In this document: in pieces, positions 37,290-46,515 of the stretch | Layout: every line of letters starts with the position of its first letter | Position numbering within the stretch: position 1 is the first letter of the stretch | DNA from: Rattus norvegicus | Taxonomy: Eukaryota; Chordata; Mammalia; Rodentia; Muridae | DNA length: 64,000 nt | Assembly: GCF_036323735.1 (NCBI RefSeq) | Contig: NC_086034.1 | Location: 68,427,939-68,491,938, forward strand | Reading direction: 5' to 3' | Position numbers and translations under genes: made by a program | Notes under the pieces: generated by a model | The model's input: the letters and a program-made list of their open reading frames with translations, nothing else | Database searches by the model: none | What the model was told of the DNA's origin: nothing

Positions 37290-38110
37290 TGCCAAGCTCA
37301 GGCAAATGCATGACAGGAAAATATAGGCTAATAGCTTGTTTACTTTCAGACACAAACAGCCTCAGTAAATACAAACACACTCAATTCCATATCATAATAA
37401 AATAATCTATGCTATAGCTAAACAGGGATTTATTTCTCGGATCCCAAATGACTTAACATATGAAAATCAATGTAATATATCAGATTAAGAAATGAAAGAT
37501 AGAAGCTATGTGGTCATCTGACCAGACTCACTGAAAGCTTTGTACAGAGTCTGCATGCTTTTCGTGAGGCCCCACATCTGTCAGAGAGGTTATTGCTGCA
37601 ATATAGAAGGTAGAATATGCCTGTTATTGAAATTTTAGTTCAACATGCTATTCAAAACTATACCCTTAGCAAACCAGATAAGAAAAAGAAAGAGACCAAA
37701 AGCCCCTGAATAGGAAACCAAGAAATAAAATGATCCATTTACAGATGGCATTTTCATATACATAGACTATTTTAAAGACTAAGAAACTCCTAAAGTTTAA
37801 TTGCAAGCACACTAGTTGCAAGTTCACAGAGGATGTGAGCAATGATCAACAAATAAATAGAAAGATGCAGCTTCATTGCAATTAAAAAACAAAAACGAAC
37901 AAACGAAAAGACTACCCTGTTATCCACCATGCCTCCCAAAAGAACTGAAGTCAGCATCTGGAGGTTATACCTACATTCCCTGTATTTCTTGAAGTACTTG
38001 TAATGCTCACATGATGGAAAGAAGCCAAAGACCATAGAGCACGTTCTGCACTTGTGATATCCAGGTACCAGCACCATCATGTTTTCTTTCTTTGCTTTGT
38101 TTATCGACAA
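37290..38110 (+). mobile_element. Ancient L1 ORF2 relic, reverse transcriptase to C-terminus
   Basis: Plus-strand decayed L1. A YR-L-I block near 37323, AACATATGAAAATCAATGTA at 37456-37475 and an arginine/lysine-rich RQEKEIKG-like stretch at 37680-37735 are followed by TTTACAGATGGCATTTTC (37738-37755). The last is the FADDM box mutated to F-T-D-G-I, with loss of the second catalytic aspartate. Text around 37950-38030 resembles the ORF2 C-terminal region, so an internal deletion is likely. Confidence 0.62.
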
Positions 38111-38543
38111 GGTCCAAGCAGTCTGTATAATATGCAGTGAAACAGTTGGTGCTACTGTCTTTTCCTAAGATCTGCCTTAGAATCTTTCTAAAACACCTCA
38201 TTCTTCATTCAGCTATTTGTTTCTGTTTAGTCCACAAGGGTTAGGCCTATAGACTAAAAAGTCTACTTACAAAATATGCACAATGAAGTCAAGAAGTAGA
38301 GCCAACGTAACTAAACCACTAAGACAAATTGAAACTCAAGAAAGAGGTAAGGGCCATTTCAGGTAACTACACACTTGTTCTTGGTCTCTCAACCCTTAGG
38401 GAAAAGTTTTTATTTGCTTTGCTTGTTTTCTTTTGAGTCGCAGTGATGAGGTGAATCAGACTATTTGAGGCTGGTGATGAACTATTAAAGTTTAACTTTA
38501 AATGAAAGTTTGAGAGAAAGTTGAGAGAAAGTTCACATGCACA
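38111..38543. other. Unassigned
   Basis: Nothing recognised. A small GAGAGAAAGTT doublet occurs just before the B4 SINE (38511-38532). Confidence 0.5.
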
Positions 38544-38623
38544 GGGCTGGCAGGGGGGAGGTGAGGTGCTGCAGTGGGTAAATTTCTTGCCTTGAGTTGA
38601 GATCTGTAGAATTCAGGGGAAAC

Positions 38624-38689
38624 CAGAAGCAAAAGTGCTTTAATTCAGCACTCCTACAGAAGCAAAAGTGCTTTAATTCAGCACTCCTA
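38624..38689. repeat. Perfect 33-bp tandem duplication inside B4 SINE
   Basis: Two identical 33-bp units, 38624-38656 and 38657-38689, each starting CAGAAGCAAAAGTGC. No mismatch, so a recent slippage or duplication event. Confidence 0.95.
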
Positions 38690-38844
38690 AAGATACATGG
38701 GAAATGGAAACAGAATTCCTGGGAGCTTATAAGCAATTTAGCCAATAGATTGGCAGCAGTGAAGAAGAACCCTGTCTCAGAGTAGCAGTAGAGGACTGAC
38801 AACAGGCATTTTCTGACCTCCACACATGTACAAAGGTATGTATG

Positions 38845-38845
<1 letters not shown>

Positions 38846-38919
<74 letters not shown>
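38846..38919. repeat. (CA)n(GA)n microsatellite at B4 tail
   Basis: About 38 bp CA followed by about 35 bp GA at the end of the B4 SINE. Confidence 0.95.
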
Positions 38920-38921
<2 letters not shown>

Positions 38922-39072
38922 ACACACATGCATATATGTATAATAAAAATAAAATCTTAATATTAAAATGGTTGAAAAAGGGGCCACAACATTCCTAAGA
39001 GTAATCTCTGAATCGGAAAAAAAGTGGATCTCTTTGTACAGTTTTGCATTAAAATCAATTGTATAAAGGTTT

Positions 39073-39089
39073 CACTTTGGTTTCTTTTT
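39073..39089. repeat. Left target-site duplication of full-length L1
   Basis: CACTTTGGTTTCTTTTT, 17 bp, is identical to 45692-45708. Its T-rich end next to the tail fits L1 endonuclease cleavage. Confidence 0.93.
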
Positions 39090-39095
39090 TTTTAA

Positions 39096-39126
<31 letters not shown>
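39090..39126 (-). repeat. L1 A-rich tail, partly (TAAA)n
   Basis: Read on the L1 strand this is a run of AAAT units followed by pure A. It is the remnant poly(A) tail, partly turned into a tetranucleotide microsatellite and abutting the left target-site duplication. Confidence 0.9.
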
Positions 39127-39834
39127 TTATCTTGAGTATTTCTTATATACATTTCAAGTGTTATTCCCTTTCCCGGTTTCCGGACAGACATCACCCTCCC
39201 CCCTCCCCTTCCTTGTGGGTGTTCCCCTCCCAAACCTCCCCCCATTGCCACCCTCCCCGCATAGTCTAGTTCACTGGGGGTTCAGTCTTAGCAGGACCCA
39301 GGGCTTCCCCTTCCACTGGTGCTCTTACTAGGATATTCATTGCTACCTATGGGGACAGAGTCCAGGGTCAGTCCATGTATAGTCTTTAGGTAGTGGCTTA
39401 GTCCCTGGAAGCTCTGGTTGCTTGACATTGTTGTACTTTTGGGGTCTCGAGCATCTTCAAGCTCTTCCAGTTCTTTCTCTGATTCCTTCAACGGGGGACC
39501 TATTCTCAGTTCAGTGGTTTGCTGCTGGCATTCGCCTCTGTATTTGCTGTATTCTGGCTGTGTCTCTCAGGAGCGATCTACATCCGGCTCCTGTCGGTCT
39601 GCACTTCTTTGCTTCATCCATCTTGTCTAATTGGGTGGCTGTATATGTATGGGCCACATGTGGGGCAGGCTCTGAATGGGTGTTCCTTCAGTCTCTGTTT
39701 TAATCTTTGCCTCTCCCTTCCCTGCCAAGGGTATTCTTTTTCCTCATTTAAAGAAGGAGTGAAGCATTCACATTTTGATCATCCGTCTTGAGTTTCCTTT
39801 GTTCTAGGGATCTAGGGTAATTCAAGCATTTGGG
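39127..39834 (-). other. L1 3' UTR with polypurine tract and AATAAA
   Basis: This is the 3' UTR of the full-length L1. On the L1 strand it has a G-rich polypurine tract (39188-39260, C-rich as written), a conserved rodent L1 feature with several GGGG runs able to form a G-quadruplex. It ends in CTCAAGATAATAAAA, containing an AATAAA polyadenylation signal just before the tail. The same 3' UTR recurs at 21459-22150, 48433-49140 and 10059-10560. Confidence 0.93.
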
Positions 39835-42800
39835 CTAATAGCCACTTATCAATGAGTGCATACCATGTATGTCTTTCTGTGAGTGGGTTAGCTCACTCAG
39901 GATGATATTTTCCAGTTCCAACCATTTGCCTACAAATTTCATAAACTCGTTGTTTTTGATAGCTGAGTAATATTCCATTGTGTAGATGTACCACATTTTC
40001 TGTATCCATTCCTCTGTTGAAGGGCATCTGGGTTCTTTCCAGTTTCTGGCTATTATAAATAAGGCTGCGATGAACATATTGGAGCACGTGTCTCTTTTAT
40101 ATGTTGAGGCATCTTTTGGGTATATGCCCAAGAGAGGTATGGCTGGATCCTCAGGCAGTTCAATGTCCAATTTTCTGAGGAACCTCCAGACTGATTTCCA
40201 GAATGGTTTTACCAGTCTACAATCCCACCAACAATGGAGGAGTGTTCCTCTTTCTCCACATCCTCGCCAGCATCTGCTGTCACCTGAGTTTTTGATCTTA
40301 GCCATTCTCACTGGTGTGAGGTGAAATCTCAGGGTTGTTTTGATTTGCATTTCCCTTATGACTAAAGATGTTGAACATTTCTTTAGGTGTTTCTCAGCCA
40401 TTCGGCATTCCTCAGCTGTGAATTCTTTGTTCAGCTCTGAACCCCATTTTTTAATAGGGTTATTTGTTTCCCTGCGGTCTAACTTCTTGAGTTCTTTGTA
40501 TATTTTGGATATAAGGCCTCTATCTGTTATAGGATTGGTAAAGATCTTTTCCCAATCTGTTGGTTGTCGTTTTGTCCTAACCACAGTGACCTTTGCCTTA
40601 CAGAAGCTTTGCAGTTTTATGAGATCCCATTTGTCGATTCTTGATCTTAGAGCATAAGCCATTGGTGTTTTGTTCAGGAAATTTTTTCCAGTGCCCATGT
40701 GTTCCAGATGCTTCCCTAGGTTTTCTTCTATTAGTTTGAGTGTGTCTGGTTTGATGTGGAGGTCCTTGATCCACTTGGACTTAAGCTTTGTACAGGGTGA
40801 TAAGCATGGATCGATCTGCATTCTTCTACATGTTGACCTCCAGTTGAACCAGCACCATTTGCTGAAAATGCTATCTTTTTTCCATTGGATGGTTTTGGCT
40901 CCTTTGTCAAAAATCAAGTGACCATAGGTGTGTGGGTTCATTTCTGGGTCTTCAATTCTATTCCATTGGTCTATCTGTCTGTCTCTGTACCAATACCATG
41001 CAGTTTTTATCACTATTGCTCTGTAATACTGCTTGAGTTCAGGGATAGTGATTCCCCCTGAAGTCCTCTTATTGTTGAGGATAGCTTTAGCTATCCTGGG
41101 TTTTTTGTTATTCCAGATGAATTTGCAAATTGTTCTGTCTAACTCTTTGAAGAATTGGATTGGTATTTTGATGGGGATTGCATTGAATCTGTAGATTGCT
41201 TTTGGTAAAATGGCCATTTTTACTATATTAATCCTGCCAATCCATGAGCATGGGAGATCTTTCCATCTTCTGAGGTCTTCTTCAATTTCTTTCCTCAGTG
41301 TCTTGAAGTTCTTATTGTACAGATCTTTTACTTGCTTGGTTAAAGTCACACCGAGGTACTTTATATTATTTGGGTCTATTATGAAGGGTGTCGTTTCCCT
41401 AATTTCTTTCTCGGCTTGTTTCTCTTTTGTATAGAGGAAGGCAACTGATTTATTTGAGTTAATTTTATACCCAGCCACTTTGCTGAAGTTGTTTATCAGC
41501 TTTAGTAGTTCTCTGGTGGAACTTTTGGGATCACTTAAATATAGTCTCATGTCGTCTGCAAATAGTGATATTTTGACCTCTTCTTTTCCGATCTGTATCC
41601 CCTTGATCTCCTTTTCTTGTCTGATTGCTCTGGCTAGAACTTCAAGAACTATATTGAATAAGTAGGGAGAGAGTGGGCAGCCTTGTCTAGTCCCTGATTT
41701 TAGTGGGATTGCTTCAAGTTTCTCTCCATTTAGTTTAATGTTAGCAACTGGTTTGCTGTATATGGCTTTTACTCTGTTTAGGTATGGGCCTTGAATACCT
41801 ATTTTTTCCAGGACTTTTATCATGAAGGGGTGTTGAATTTTGTCAAATGCTTTCTCAGCATCTAATGAAATGATCATGTGGTTCTGTTCTTTCAGTTTGT
41901 TTATATGATGGATCACGTTGATGGTTTTCCTTATATTAAACCATCCCTGCATGCCTGGGATGAAGCCTACTTGATCATGGTGGATGATTGTTTTGATGTG
42001 CTCTTGAATTCGGTTTGCCAGAATTTTATTGAGTATTTTTGCGTCGATATTCATAAGGGAAATTGGTCTGAAGTTCTCTTTCTTTGTTGGGTCTTTGTGT
42101 GGTTTAGGTATAAGAGTAATTGTGGCTTCATAGAAGGAATTCGGTAGGGCTCCATCTGTTTCAATTTTGTGGAATAGTTTGGATAATATTGGTATAAGGT
42201 CTTCTATGAAGGTTTGATAGAATTCTGCACTAAACCCGTCTGGACCTGGGCTCTTTTTGGTTGGGAGACCTTTAATGACTGCTTCTATTTCCTTAGGAGT
42301 TATGGGGTTGTTTAACTGGTTTATCTGTTCCTGATTTAACTTCGATACCTGGTATCTGTCTAGGAAATTGTCCATTTCCTGCAGATTTTCAAGTTTTGTT
42401 GAATATAGGTTTTTATAGTAAGATCTGATGATTTTTTGAATTTCCTCTGAATCTGTAGTTATGTCTCCCTTTTCATTTCTGATTTTGTTAATTTGGACGC
42501 ACTCTCTGTGTCCTCTCGTTAGTCTGACTAAGGGTTTATCTATCTTGTTGATTCTCTCAAAGAACCAACTTTTGGTTCTGTTGATTCTTTCTATGGTCCT
42601 TTTTGTTTCTACTTGGTTGATTTCAGCTCTGAGTTTGATTATTTCCTGCCTTCTACTCCTCCTGGGTGTATTTGCTTCTTTTTGTTCTAGAGCTTTTAGG
42701 TGTGCTGTCAAGCTGCTGACATATGCTCTTTCCTGTTTCTTTCTGCAGGCACTCAGCGCTATGAGTTTTCCTCTTAGCACAGCTTTCATTGTGTCCCATA

Positions 42801-43662
42801 AGTTTGGGTATGTTGTACCTTCATTTTCATTAAATTCTAAAAAGTTTTTAATTTCTTTCTTTATTTCTTCCTTGACCAGGTTATCATTGAGTAGAGCATT
42901 GTTCAATTTCCACGTATATGTGGGCATTCTTCCCTTATTGTTATTGAAGACCAGTTTTAGGCCGTGGTGGTCCGATAGCACGCATGGGATTATTTCTATC
43001 TTTCTGTACCTGTTGAGGCCCGTTTTTTGACCAATTATATGGTCAATTTTGGAGAAAGTACCATGAGGAGCTGAGAAGAAGGTATATCCTTTTGCTTTAG
43101 GATAGAATGTTCTATAAATATCCGTTAAGTCCATTTGGCTCATGACTTCTCTTAGTCTGTCTACATCTCTGTTTAATTTCTGTTTCCATGATCTGTCCAT
43201 TGATGAGAGTGGGGTGTTGAAATCTCCCACTATTATTGTGTGAGGTGCAATGTGTGTTTTGAGCTTTAGTAAGGTTTCTTTTACATATGTAGGTGCCCTT
43301 GTATTTGGGGCATAGATATTTAGGATTGAGAGTTCATCTTGGTGGATTTTTCCTTTGATGAATATGAAGTGTCCTTCCTTATCTTTTTTCATGACTTTTA
43401 GTTGGAAATTGATTTTATTTGATATTAGAATGGCTACTCCAGCTTGCTTCTTCTGACCATTTGCTTGGAAAATTGTTTTCCAGCCTTTCACTCTGAGGTA
43501 ATGTCTGTCTTTGTCTCTGAGGTGTGTTTCCTGTAGGCAGCAGAATGCAGGGTCCTCGTTGCGTATCCAGTTTGTTAATCTATGTCTTTTTATTGGGGAG
43601 TTGAGGCCATTGATATTGAGAGATATTAAGGAATAGTGATTATTGCTTCCCGTTATATTCAT
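39835..43662 (-). CDS. L1 ORF2 protein: endonuclease and reverse transcriptase
   Basis: The 1275-aa product nicks target DNA and reverse transcribes L1 RNA at the nick. The N-terminal apurinic-type endonuclease (about 1-240) keeps N16, E45, Y117, D147, N149, D207 and the S230-D231-H232 triad. The reverse transcriptase has D601 in SLDAEKAFD, the GTRQGCPLSP block at 657-666 and the FADD catalytic box at 701-704. Near the C-terminus a Cys-rich knuckle fits C-x3-C-x7-H-x4-C (C1131, C1135, H1143, C1148). The length is close to the ~1.28-kaa usual for rodent L1 ORF2p. The first ATG lies 59 nt after the ORF1 stop in a weak context, as expected if ORF2 is translated inefficiently from the bicistronic RNA. 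No stop or frameshift was seen. Plus-strand open frames across this interval are antisense shadows. Confidence 0.97.
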   Translation of the reverse strand: MNITGSNNHYSLISLNINGLNSPIKRHRLTNWIRNEDPAFCCLQETHLRDKDRHYLRVKGWKTIFQANGQKKQAGVAILISNKINFQLKVMKKDKEGHFIFIKGKIHQDELSILNIYAPNTRAPTYVKETLLKLKTHIAPHTIIVGDFNTPLSSMDRSWKQKLNRDVDRLREVMSQMDLTDIYRTFYPKAKGYTFFSAPHGTFSKIDHIIGQKTGLNRYRKIEIIPCVLSDHHGLKLVFNNNKGRMPTYTWKLNNALLNDNLVKEEIKKEIKNFLEFNENEGTTYPNLWDTMKAVLRGKLIALSACRKKQERAYVSSLTAHLKALEQKEANTPRRSRRQEIIKLRAEINQVETKRTIERINRTKSWFFERINKIDKPLVRLTRGHRECVQINKIRNEKGDITTDSEEIQKIIRSYYKNLYSTKLENLQEMDNFLDRYQVSKLNQEQINQLNNPITPKEIEAVIKGLPTKKSPGPDGFSAEFYQTFIEDLIPILSKLFHKIETDGALPNSFYEATITLIPKPHKDPTKKENFRPISLMNIDAKILNKILANRIQEHIKTIIHHDQVGFIPGMQGWFNIRKTINVIHHINKLKEQNHMIISLDAEKAFDKIQHPFMIKVLEKIGIQGPYLNRVKAIYSKPVANIKLNGEKLEAIPLKSGTRQGCPLSPYLFNIVLEVLARAIRQEKEIKGIQIGKEEVKISLFADDMRLYLSDPKSSTRELLKLINNFSKVAGYKINSNKSVAFLYTKEKQAEKEIRETTPFIIDPNNIKYLGVTLTKQVKDLYNKNFKTLRKEIEEDLRRWKDLPCSWIGRINIVKMAILPKAIYRFNAIPIKIPIQFFKELDRTICKFIWNNKKPRIAKAILNNKRTSGGITIPELKQYYRAIVIKTAWYWYRDRQIDQWNRIEDPEMNPHTYGHLIFDKGAKTIQWKKDSIFSKWCWFNWRSTCRRMQIDPCLSPCTKLKSKWIKDLHIKPDTLKLIEENLGKHLEHMGTGKNFLNKTPMAYALRSRIDKWDLIKLQSFCKAKVTVVRTKRQPTDWEKIFTNPITDRGLISKIYKELKKLDRRETNNPIKKWGSELNKEFTAEECRMAEKHLKKCSTSLVIREMQIKTTLRFHLTPVRMAKIKNSGDSRCWRGCGERGTLLHCWWDCRLVKPFWKSVWRFLRKLDIELPEDPAIPLLGIYPKDASTYKRDTCSNMFIAALFIIARNWKEPRCPSTEEWIQKMWYIYTMEYYSAIKNNEFMKFVGKWLELENIILSELTHSQKDIHGMHSLISGY

Positions 43663-43721
43663 ATATGGAAGTGAGGTTATGTTTGTGTGCTTTCATTCTC
43701 TTTGTTTTGTTGCCAAGATGA

Positions 43722-44774
43722 TTAGTTTCTTGCTTCTAGGGTATAGCTTGCCTCCTTATGTTGGGCTTTACCCTTTATTATCCTTTGTAGTGCTGGACTT
43801 GTAGAAAGATATTGTGTAAATTTGGTTTTGTCATGGAATATCTTGGTTTCTCCATCTATGTTAATTGAGAGTTTTGCAGGATACAGTAACCTGGGCTGGC
43901 ATTTGTGTTCTCTTAGGGTCTGTATGACATCTGTCCAGGATCTTCTGGCCTTCATAGTTTCTGGCGAAAAGTCTGGTGTGATTCTGATAGGTCTGCCTTT
44001 ATATGTTACTTGACCTTTTTCCCTTACTGCTTTTAATATTCTTTCTTTATTTTGTGCGTTTGGTGTTTTGACAATTATGTGACGGGAGGTGTTTCTTTTC
44101 TGGTCCAATCTATTTGGAGTTCTGTAGGCTTCTTGTATGCCTATGGGTATCTCTTTTTTTAGGTTAGGGAAGTTTTCTTCTATGATTTTGTTGAAGATAT
44201 TTACTGGTCCTTTGAGCTGGGAGTCTTCACTCTCTTCTATACCTATTATCCTTAGGTTTGATCTTCTCATTGAGTCCTGGATTTCCTGTATGTTTTGGAC
44301 CAGTAGCTTTTTCCGCTTTACATTATCTTTGACAGTTGAGTCAATGATTTCTATGGAATCTTCTGCTCCCGAGATTCTCTCTTCCATCTCTTGAATTCTG
44401 TTGGTGAAGCTTGTATCTACAGCTCCTTGTCTTTTCTTTTGATTTTCTATGTCCAGGGTTGTTTCCATGTGTTCTTTCTTGATTGCTTCTATTTCCATTT
44501 TTAATTCCTTCAACTGTTTGATTGTGTTTTCCTGGAATTCTTTCAGGGATTTTTGCGATTCCTCTCTGTAGGCTTCTACTTGTTCTCTAAGGGAGTTCTT
44601 TATGTCTTTCTCGAAGTCCTCCAGCATCATGATCAAATATGATTTTGAAACTAGGTCTTGCTTTTCTGGTGTGTTTGGATATTCCGTGTTTGCTTTGGTG
44701 GGAGAATTGGGCTCCGATGATGCCATGCAGTCTTGGTTTCCGTTGCTTGGGTTCCTGCGCTTGCCTCTCGCCAT
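43722..44774 (-). CDS. L1 ORF1 protein: RNA-binding chaperone
   Basis: The 350-aa product is the trimeric, cis-acting nucleic-acid chaperone that packages L1 RNA into ribonucleoprotein particles. A basic N-terminus (MARGKRRN) is followed by a long charged coiled-coil stretch from about residue 50 to 165, rich in E, K, I and L heptads. The RRM begins near SNLRIIGIEE (172-181). The C-terminal domain covers about 256-325 and includes the conserved KARRSW (275-280) and PRLLYPAKLSI (294-304) segments. The ARR at 276-278 corresponds to the arginines known to matter for RNA binding. The start was chosen as the first ATG after the 5' UTR, with G at +4. The length is within the range of rodent ORF1p, which varies in the coiled coil. 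The frame is intact. Confidence 0.96.
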   Translation of the reverse strand: MARGKRRNPSNGNQDCMASSEPNSPTKANTEYPNTPEKQDLVSKSYLIMMLEDFEKDIKNSLREQVEAYREESQKSLKEFQENTIKQLKELKMEIEAIKKEHMETTLDIENQKKRQGAVDTSFTNRIQEMEERISGAEDSIEIIDSTVKDNVKRKKLLVQNIQEIQDSMRRSNLRIIGIEESEDSQLKGPVNIFNKIIEENFPNLKKEIPIGIQEAYRTPNRLDQKRNTSRHIIVKTPNAQNKERILKAVREKGQVTYKGRPIRITPDFSPETMKARRSWTDVIQTLREHKCQPRLLYPAKLSINIDGETKIFHDKTKFTQYLSTSPALQRIIKGKAQHKEASYTLEARN

Positions 44775-44969
44775 CAGATTATCTCTAGTGTTACTTTGTT
44801 CTGCTATTTCTGACAGTGGCTAGACTGTCCTATAACCTGTGTGTCAGGAGTGCTGTAGACCTGTTTTCCTGTTTTCTTTCAGCCAGTTATGGGGACAGAA
44901 TGTTCTGCTTTCGGGCGTGTAGTTTTTCCTCTCTACAGGTCTTCAGCTGTTCCTGTGGGCCTGTGTCTT
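44775..44969 (-). promoter_or_regulatory. L1 5' UTR tether between monomer and ORF1
   Basis: This 195-bp non-repeated leader joins the last monomer to the ORF1 start. It is transcribed and forms the proximal 5' UTR. The ATG context has C at -3 and G at +4, which is only moderately favourable. Confidence 0.8.
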
Positions 44970-45574
44970 GAGTTCACCAGGCAGGTTTCTTGCAGGGGAA
45001 AAGTTGGTCCTACCTGTGGTTCCAAGGCTCAAGTTTGCTCGTGGGGTACTGCCTAAGTCCTCTCCGCTGTGGCAGCAACCGGGAAAATCTGTGCCGCTCC
45101 TTCCGGGAGCCTCCGTGCACCAGGGTTTCAGATGACGTTTGGTGTTTTCCTCTGGCGCCTGGATGTGCACAGAGTGTAGTCTCTTCTGGTTTCCCAGGCG
45201 TGTCCGCCTGTCTGAAGTTTCAGCTCTCCCTCCCACGGGATTTGGTTGCAGAGAACTGTTTATCCGGTCTGTTTCCTTCAGGTTCCGGCAGTGTCTCAGA
45301 CGCAGGGGTCCTGCCGCTCCCGGGCCCTCCCCTATGGGAACCCAGAGGCCTTATACAGTTGCCTCTTGGGCCAGGGATGTGGGCAGGGGTGGGCAGTGTT
45401 GGTGGTCTCCTCTGCTCTGCAGCCTCAGGAGTGCCCACCTGATCAGGCGGTGAGGTCTCTCTCCCACGGGGTTTGGGAGCAGAGAGCTGCTGCGGTCCGG
45501 GATCCGCCGGTGTGGGACTTCCGGTAAACACAGGAAGTGCCCGGCCTTAGAGGAATTTTGCCTCTGTGTGTCCT
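44970..45574 (-). promoter_or_regulatory. Complete 605-bp L1 promoter monomer
   Basis: One full copy of the tandem unit, defined by recurrence of GAGTTCACCAG at 44970 and 45575. It is GC-rich with many CpGs in an otherwise AT-rich window, as expected of an L1 internal promoter and methylation target. Inside it, a degenerate sub-repeat around CTCCCACGGG recurs at about 45232 and 45462. An ETS-type core ACTTCCGG on the plus strand (45517-45524) is a candidate activator site, by motif only. Confidence 0.88.
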
Positions 45575-45691
45575 GAGTTCACCAGGCAGGTTTCTTGCAG
45601 GGGAAAAGTTGGTCCTACCTGCAGTTCCAAGGCTCAAGTTTGCTCGTGGGGTACTGCCTAAGTCCTCTCCGCTGTGGCAGCAACCGGGAAG
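45575..45691 (-). promoter_or_regulatory. Partial 5' monomer (outermost) of the L1 promoter
   Basis: These 117 bp repeat the sequence at 44970-45085 with about two or three mismatches, offset by exactly 605 bp. They form the outermost, 5'-truncated copy of the tandem promoter unit. The segment is GC- and CpG-rich compared with its surroundings. Truncation inside a monomer is normal for rodent L1s and does not by itself remove promoter function. Confidence 0.9.
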
Positions 45692-45708
45692 CACTTTGGT
45701 TTCTTTTT
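45692..45708. repeat. Right target-site duplication of full-length L1
   Basis: This is the second copy of the 17-bp duplication (CACTTTGGTTTCTTTTT), with no mismatches to the left copy. The absence of decay supports a young insertion. Confidence 0.93.
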
Positions 45709-45914
45709 GATTCATATCAATGCTTATGTGACCTTACATAATTATTCCTGTGATCTATAAGAAATATTTCTTTCTACTTTAAGAAACAGATGAGTATATG
45801 TAAAGTGAAAAACAAGAACTGTATGTGAAAAGGTAAAAACATCAAACCAAACCATGTATTTAGGCCTGGAGACATTAAAGTTTAGTGAAGAATCATTGAT
45901 GTCTAAAACTTGAT

Positions 45915-46075
45915 TCCTCCTTTTCCCCCATTATTTATTTATTCACATTACATCCTGGTCACAGCCTGTTTTCCTCCCAGTCCATCCTTCACACAACCCT
46001 TTCCCTTTCCCTCTCCTTTTCCTCTGAGAAGGGGGAGTCCTTTGTTGGGTATCAACCCACCTTGACACATCTTAA
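45915..46075 (-). mobile_element. Short Lx-type L1 3' end
   Basis: About 160 bp of C-rich plus-strand text (TTATTTATTCACATTACATCC then TCCTCTGAGAAGGGGGAGTCC) resembles the 3' terminus of an older rodent L1 in minus orientation. It lies just outside the right flank of the full-length L1. Confidence 0.6.
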
Positions 46076-46189
46076 TAAATGGTAGAATAGAAAACACAGA
46101 GGAGTCAAAATTGGAAAAAAGAGAAAAATATGTGAAAATATGACATTCGGATTATATCAAGAACCCACATCATTACTGATCTTTAGTCA

Positions 46190-46202
46190 TGTGTATGTAT
46201 GT

Positions 46203-46244
<42 letters not shown>

Positions 46245-46515
46245 ATGTAGAGACCACAGGACAACCCTTGAGCAAAATCCCCATGCACTCCATCCATCTC
46301 TATTGAGGCAGGGTCTATCTTGGCCAGGATTGCACCACTTAGGCTAGAGTGGCCAGTCATGAGGCCCAGGGCTCCCTCTGACTGTGTCCTACCAACCTTA
46401 TGAACACATGCCATTGTGTCTAGCATTTCTATGTGGGTTCTTGAGCTCAATGTGAGGACCTCATGCTTATTAGCAATCATTTTATTAACTCAATGATATT
46501 CCCAGCACTGTGCTA
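46190..46515 (-). mobile_element. B4 SINE
   Basis: Minus-strand B4: a GT microsatellite, then AGAGACCACAGGACAACCC, GAGGCAGGGTCTATCTTGGC (B1-like part), GCTAGAGTGGCCAGTCATGA and TGTGGGTTCTTGAGCTCAAT (ID-like head region). Confidence 0.77.
46204..46239. repeat. (GT)18 microsatellite
   Basis: Pure GT run at the tail of a minus-strand B4. Confidence 0.95.

Larger units (their letters stand above)
38544..38955 (+). mobile_element. B4 SINE with internal duplication and long CA/GA tail
   Basis: Plus-strand B4-type SINE (ID-like head with B1-like body). The head reads GGGCTGGCAGGGGGGAGGTG, the body CCTGGGAGCTTATAAGC and AGAACCCTGTCTCAGAG, then TTTTCTGACCTCCACAC and the CA/GA microsatellite. A perfect 33-bp tandem duplication (38624-38689) sits inside and is not part of the usual B4. 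Confidence 0.75.
39090..45691 (-). mobile_element. Full-length LINE-1 (rat L1_Rn / L1mlvi2-like), both ORFs open
   Basis: A complete non-LTR retrotransposon of about 6.6 kb on the minus strand. In element order it has a 117-bp partial monomer, one full 605-bp monomer, a 195-bp tether, ORF1 (350 aa), a 59-bp spacer, ORF2 (1275 aa), a 3' UTR with a polypurine tract and an A-rich tail. It is bounded by perfect 17-bp direct repeats (39073-39089 and 45692-45708), the mark of target-primed reverse transcription. Both ORFs lack stops and frameshifts, so the copy is young. From family knowledge, such elements encode everything needed to copy themselves and to mobilise SINEs in trans. Whether this copy is active is inference. 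The extra G at 45691, just outside the monomer match, could be a non-templated base added at the 5' junction. Confidence 0.97.

Noticed and set aside
42461..43030. 189-residue plus-strand open frame
   Set aside because: It lies antisense to intact L1 ORF2 and is a shadow of that coding sequence. The same holds for other plus-strand frames between 39986 and 45531.
44970..45691. CpG island of a host gene
   Set aside because: The GC-rich segment is fully explained by L1 promoter monomers inside the target duplications.
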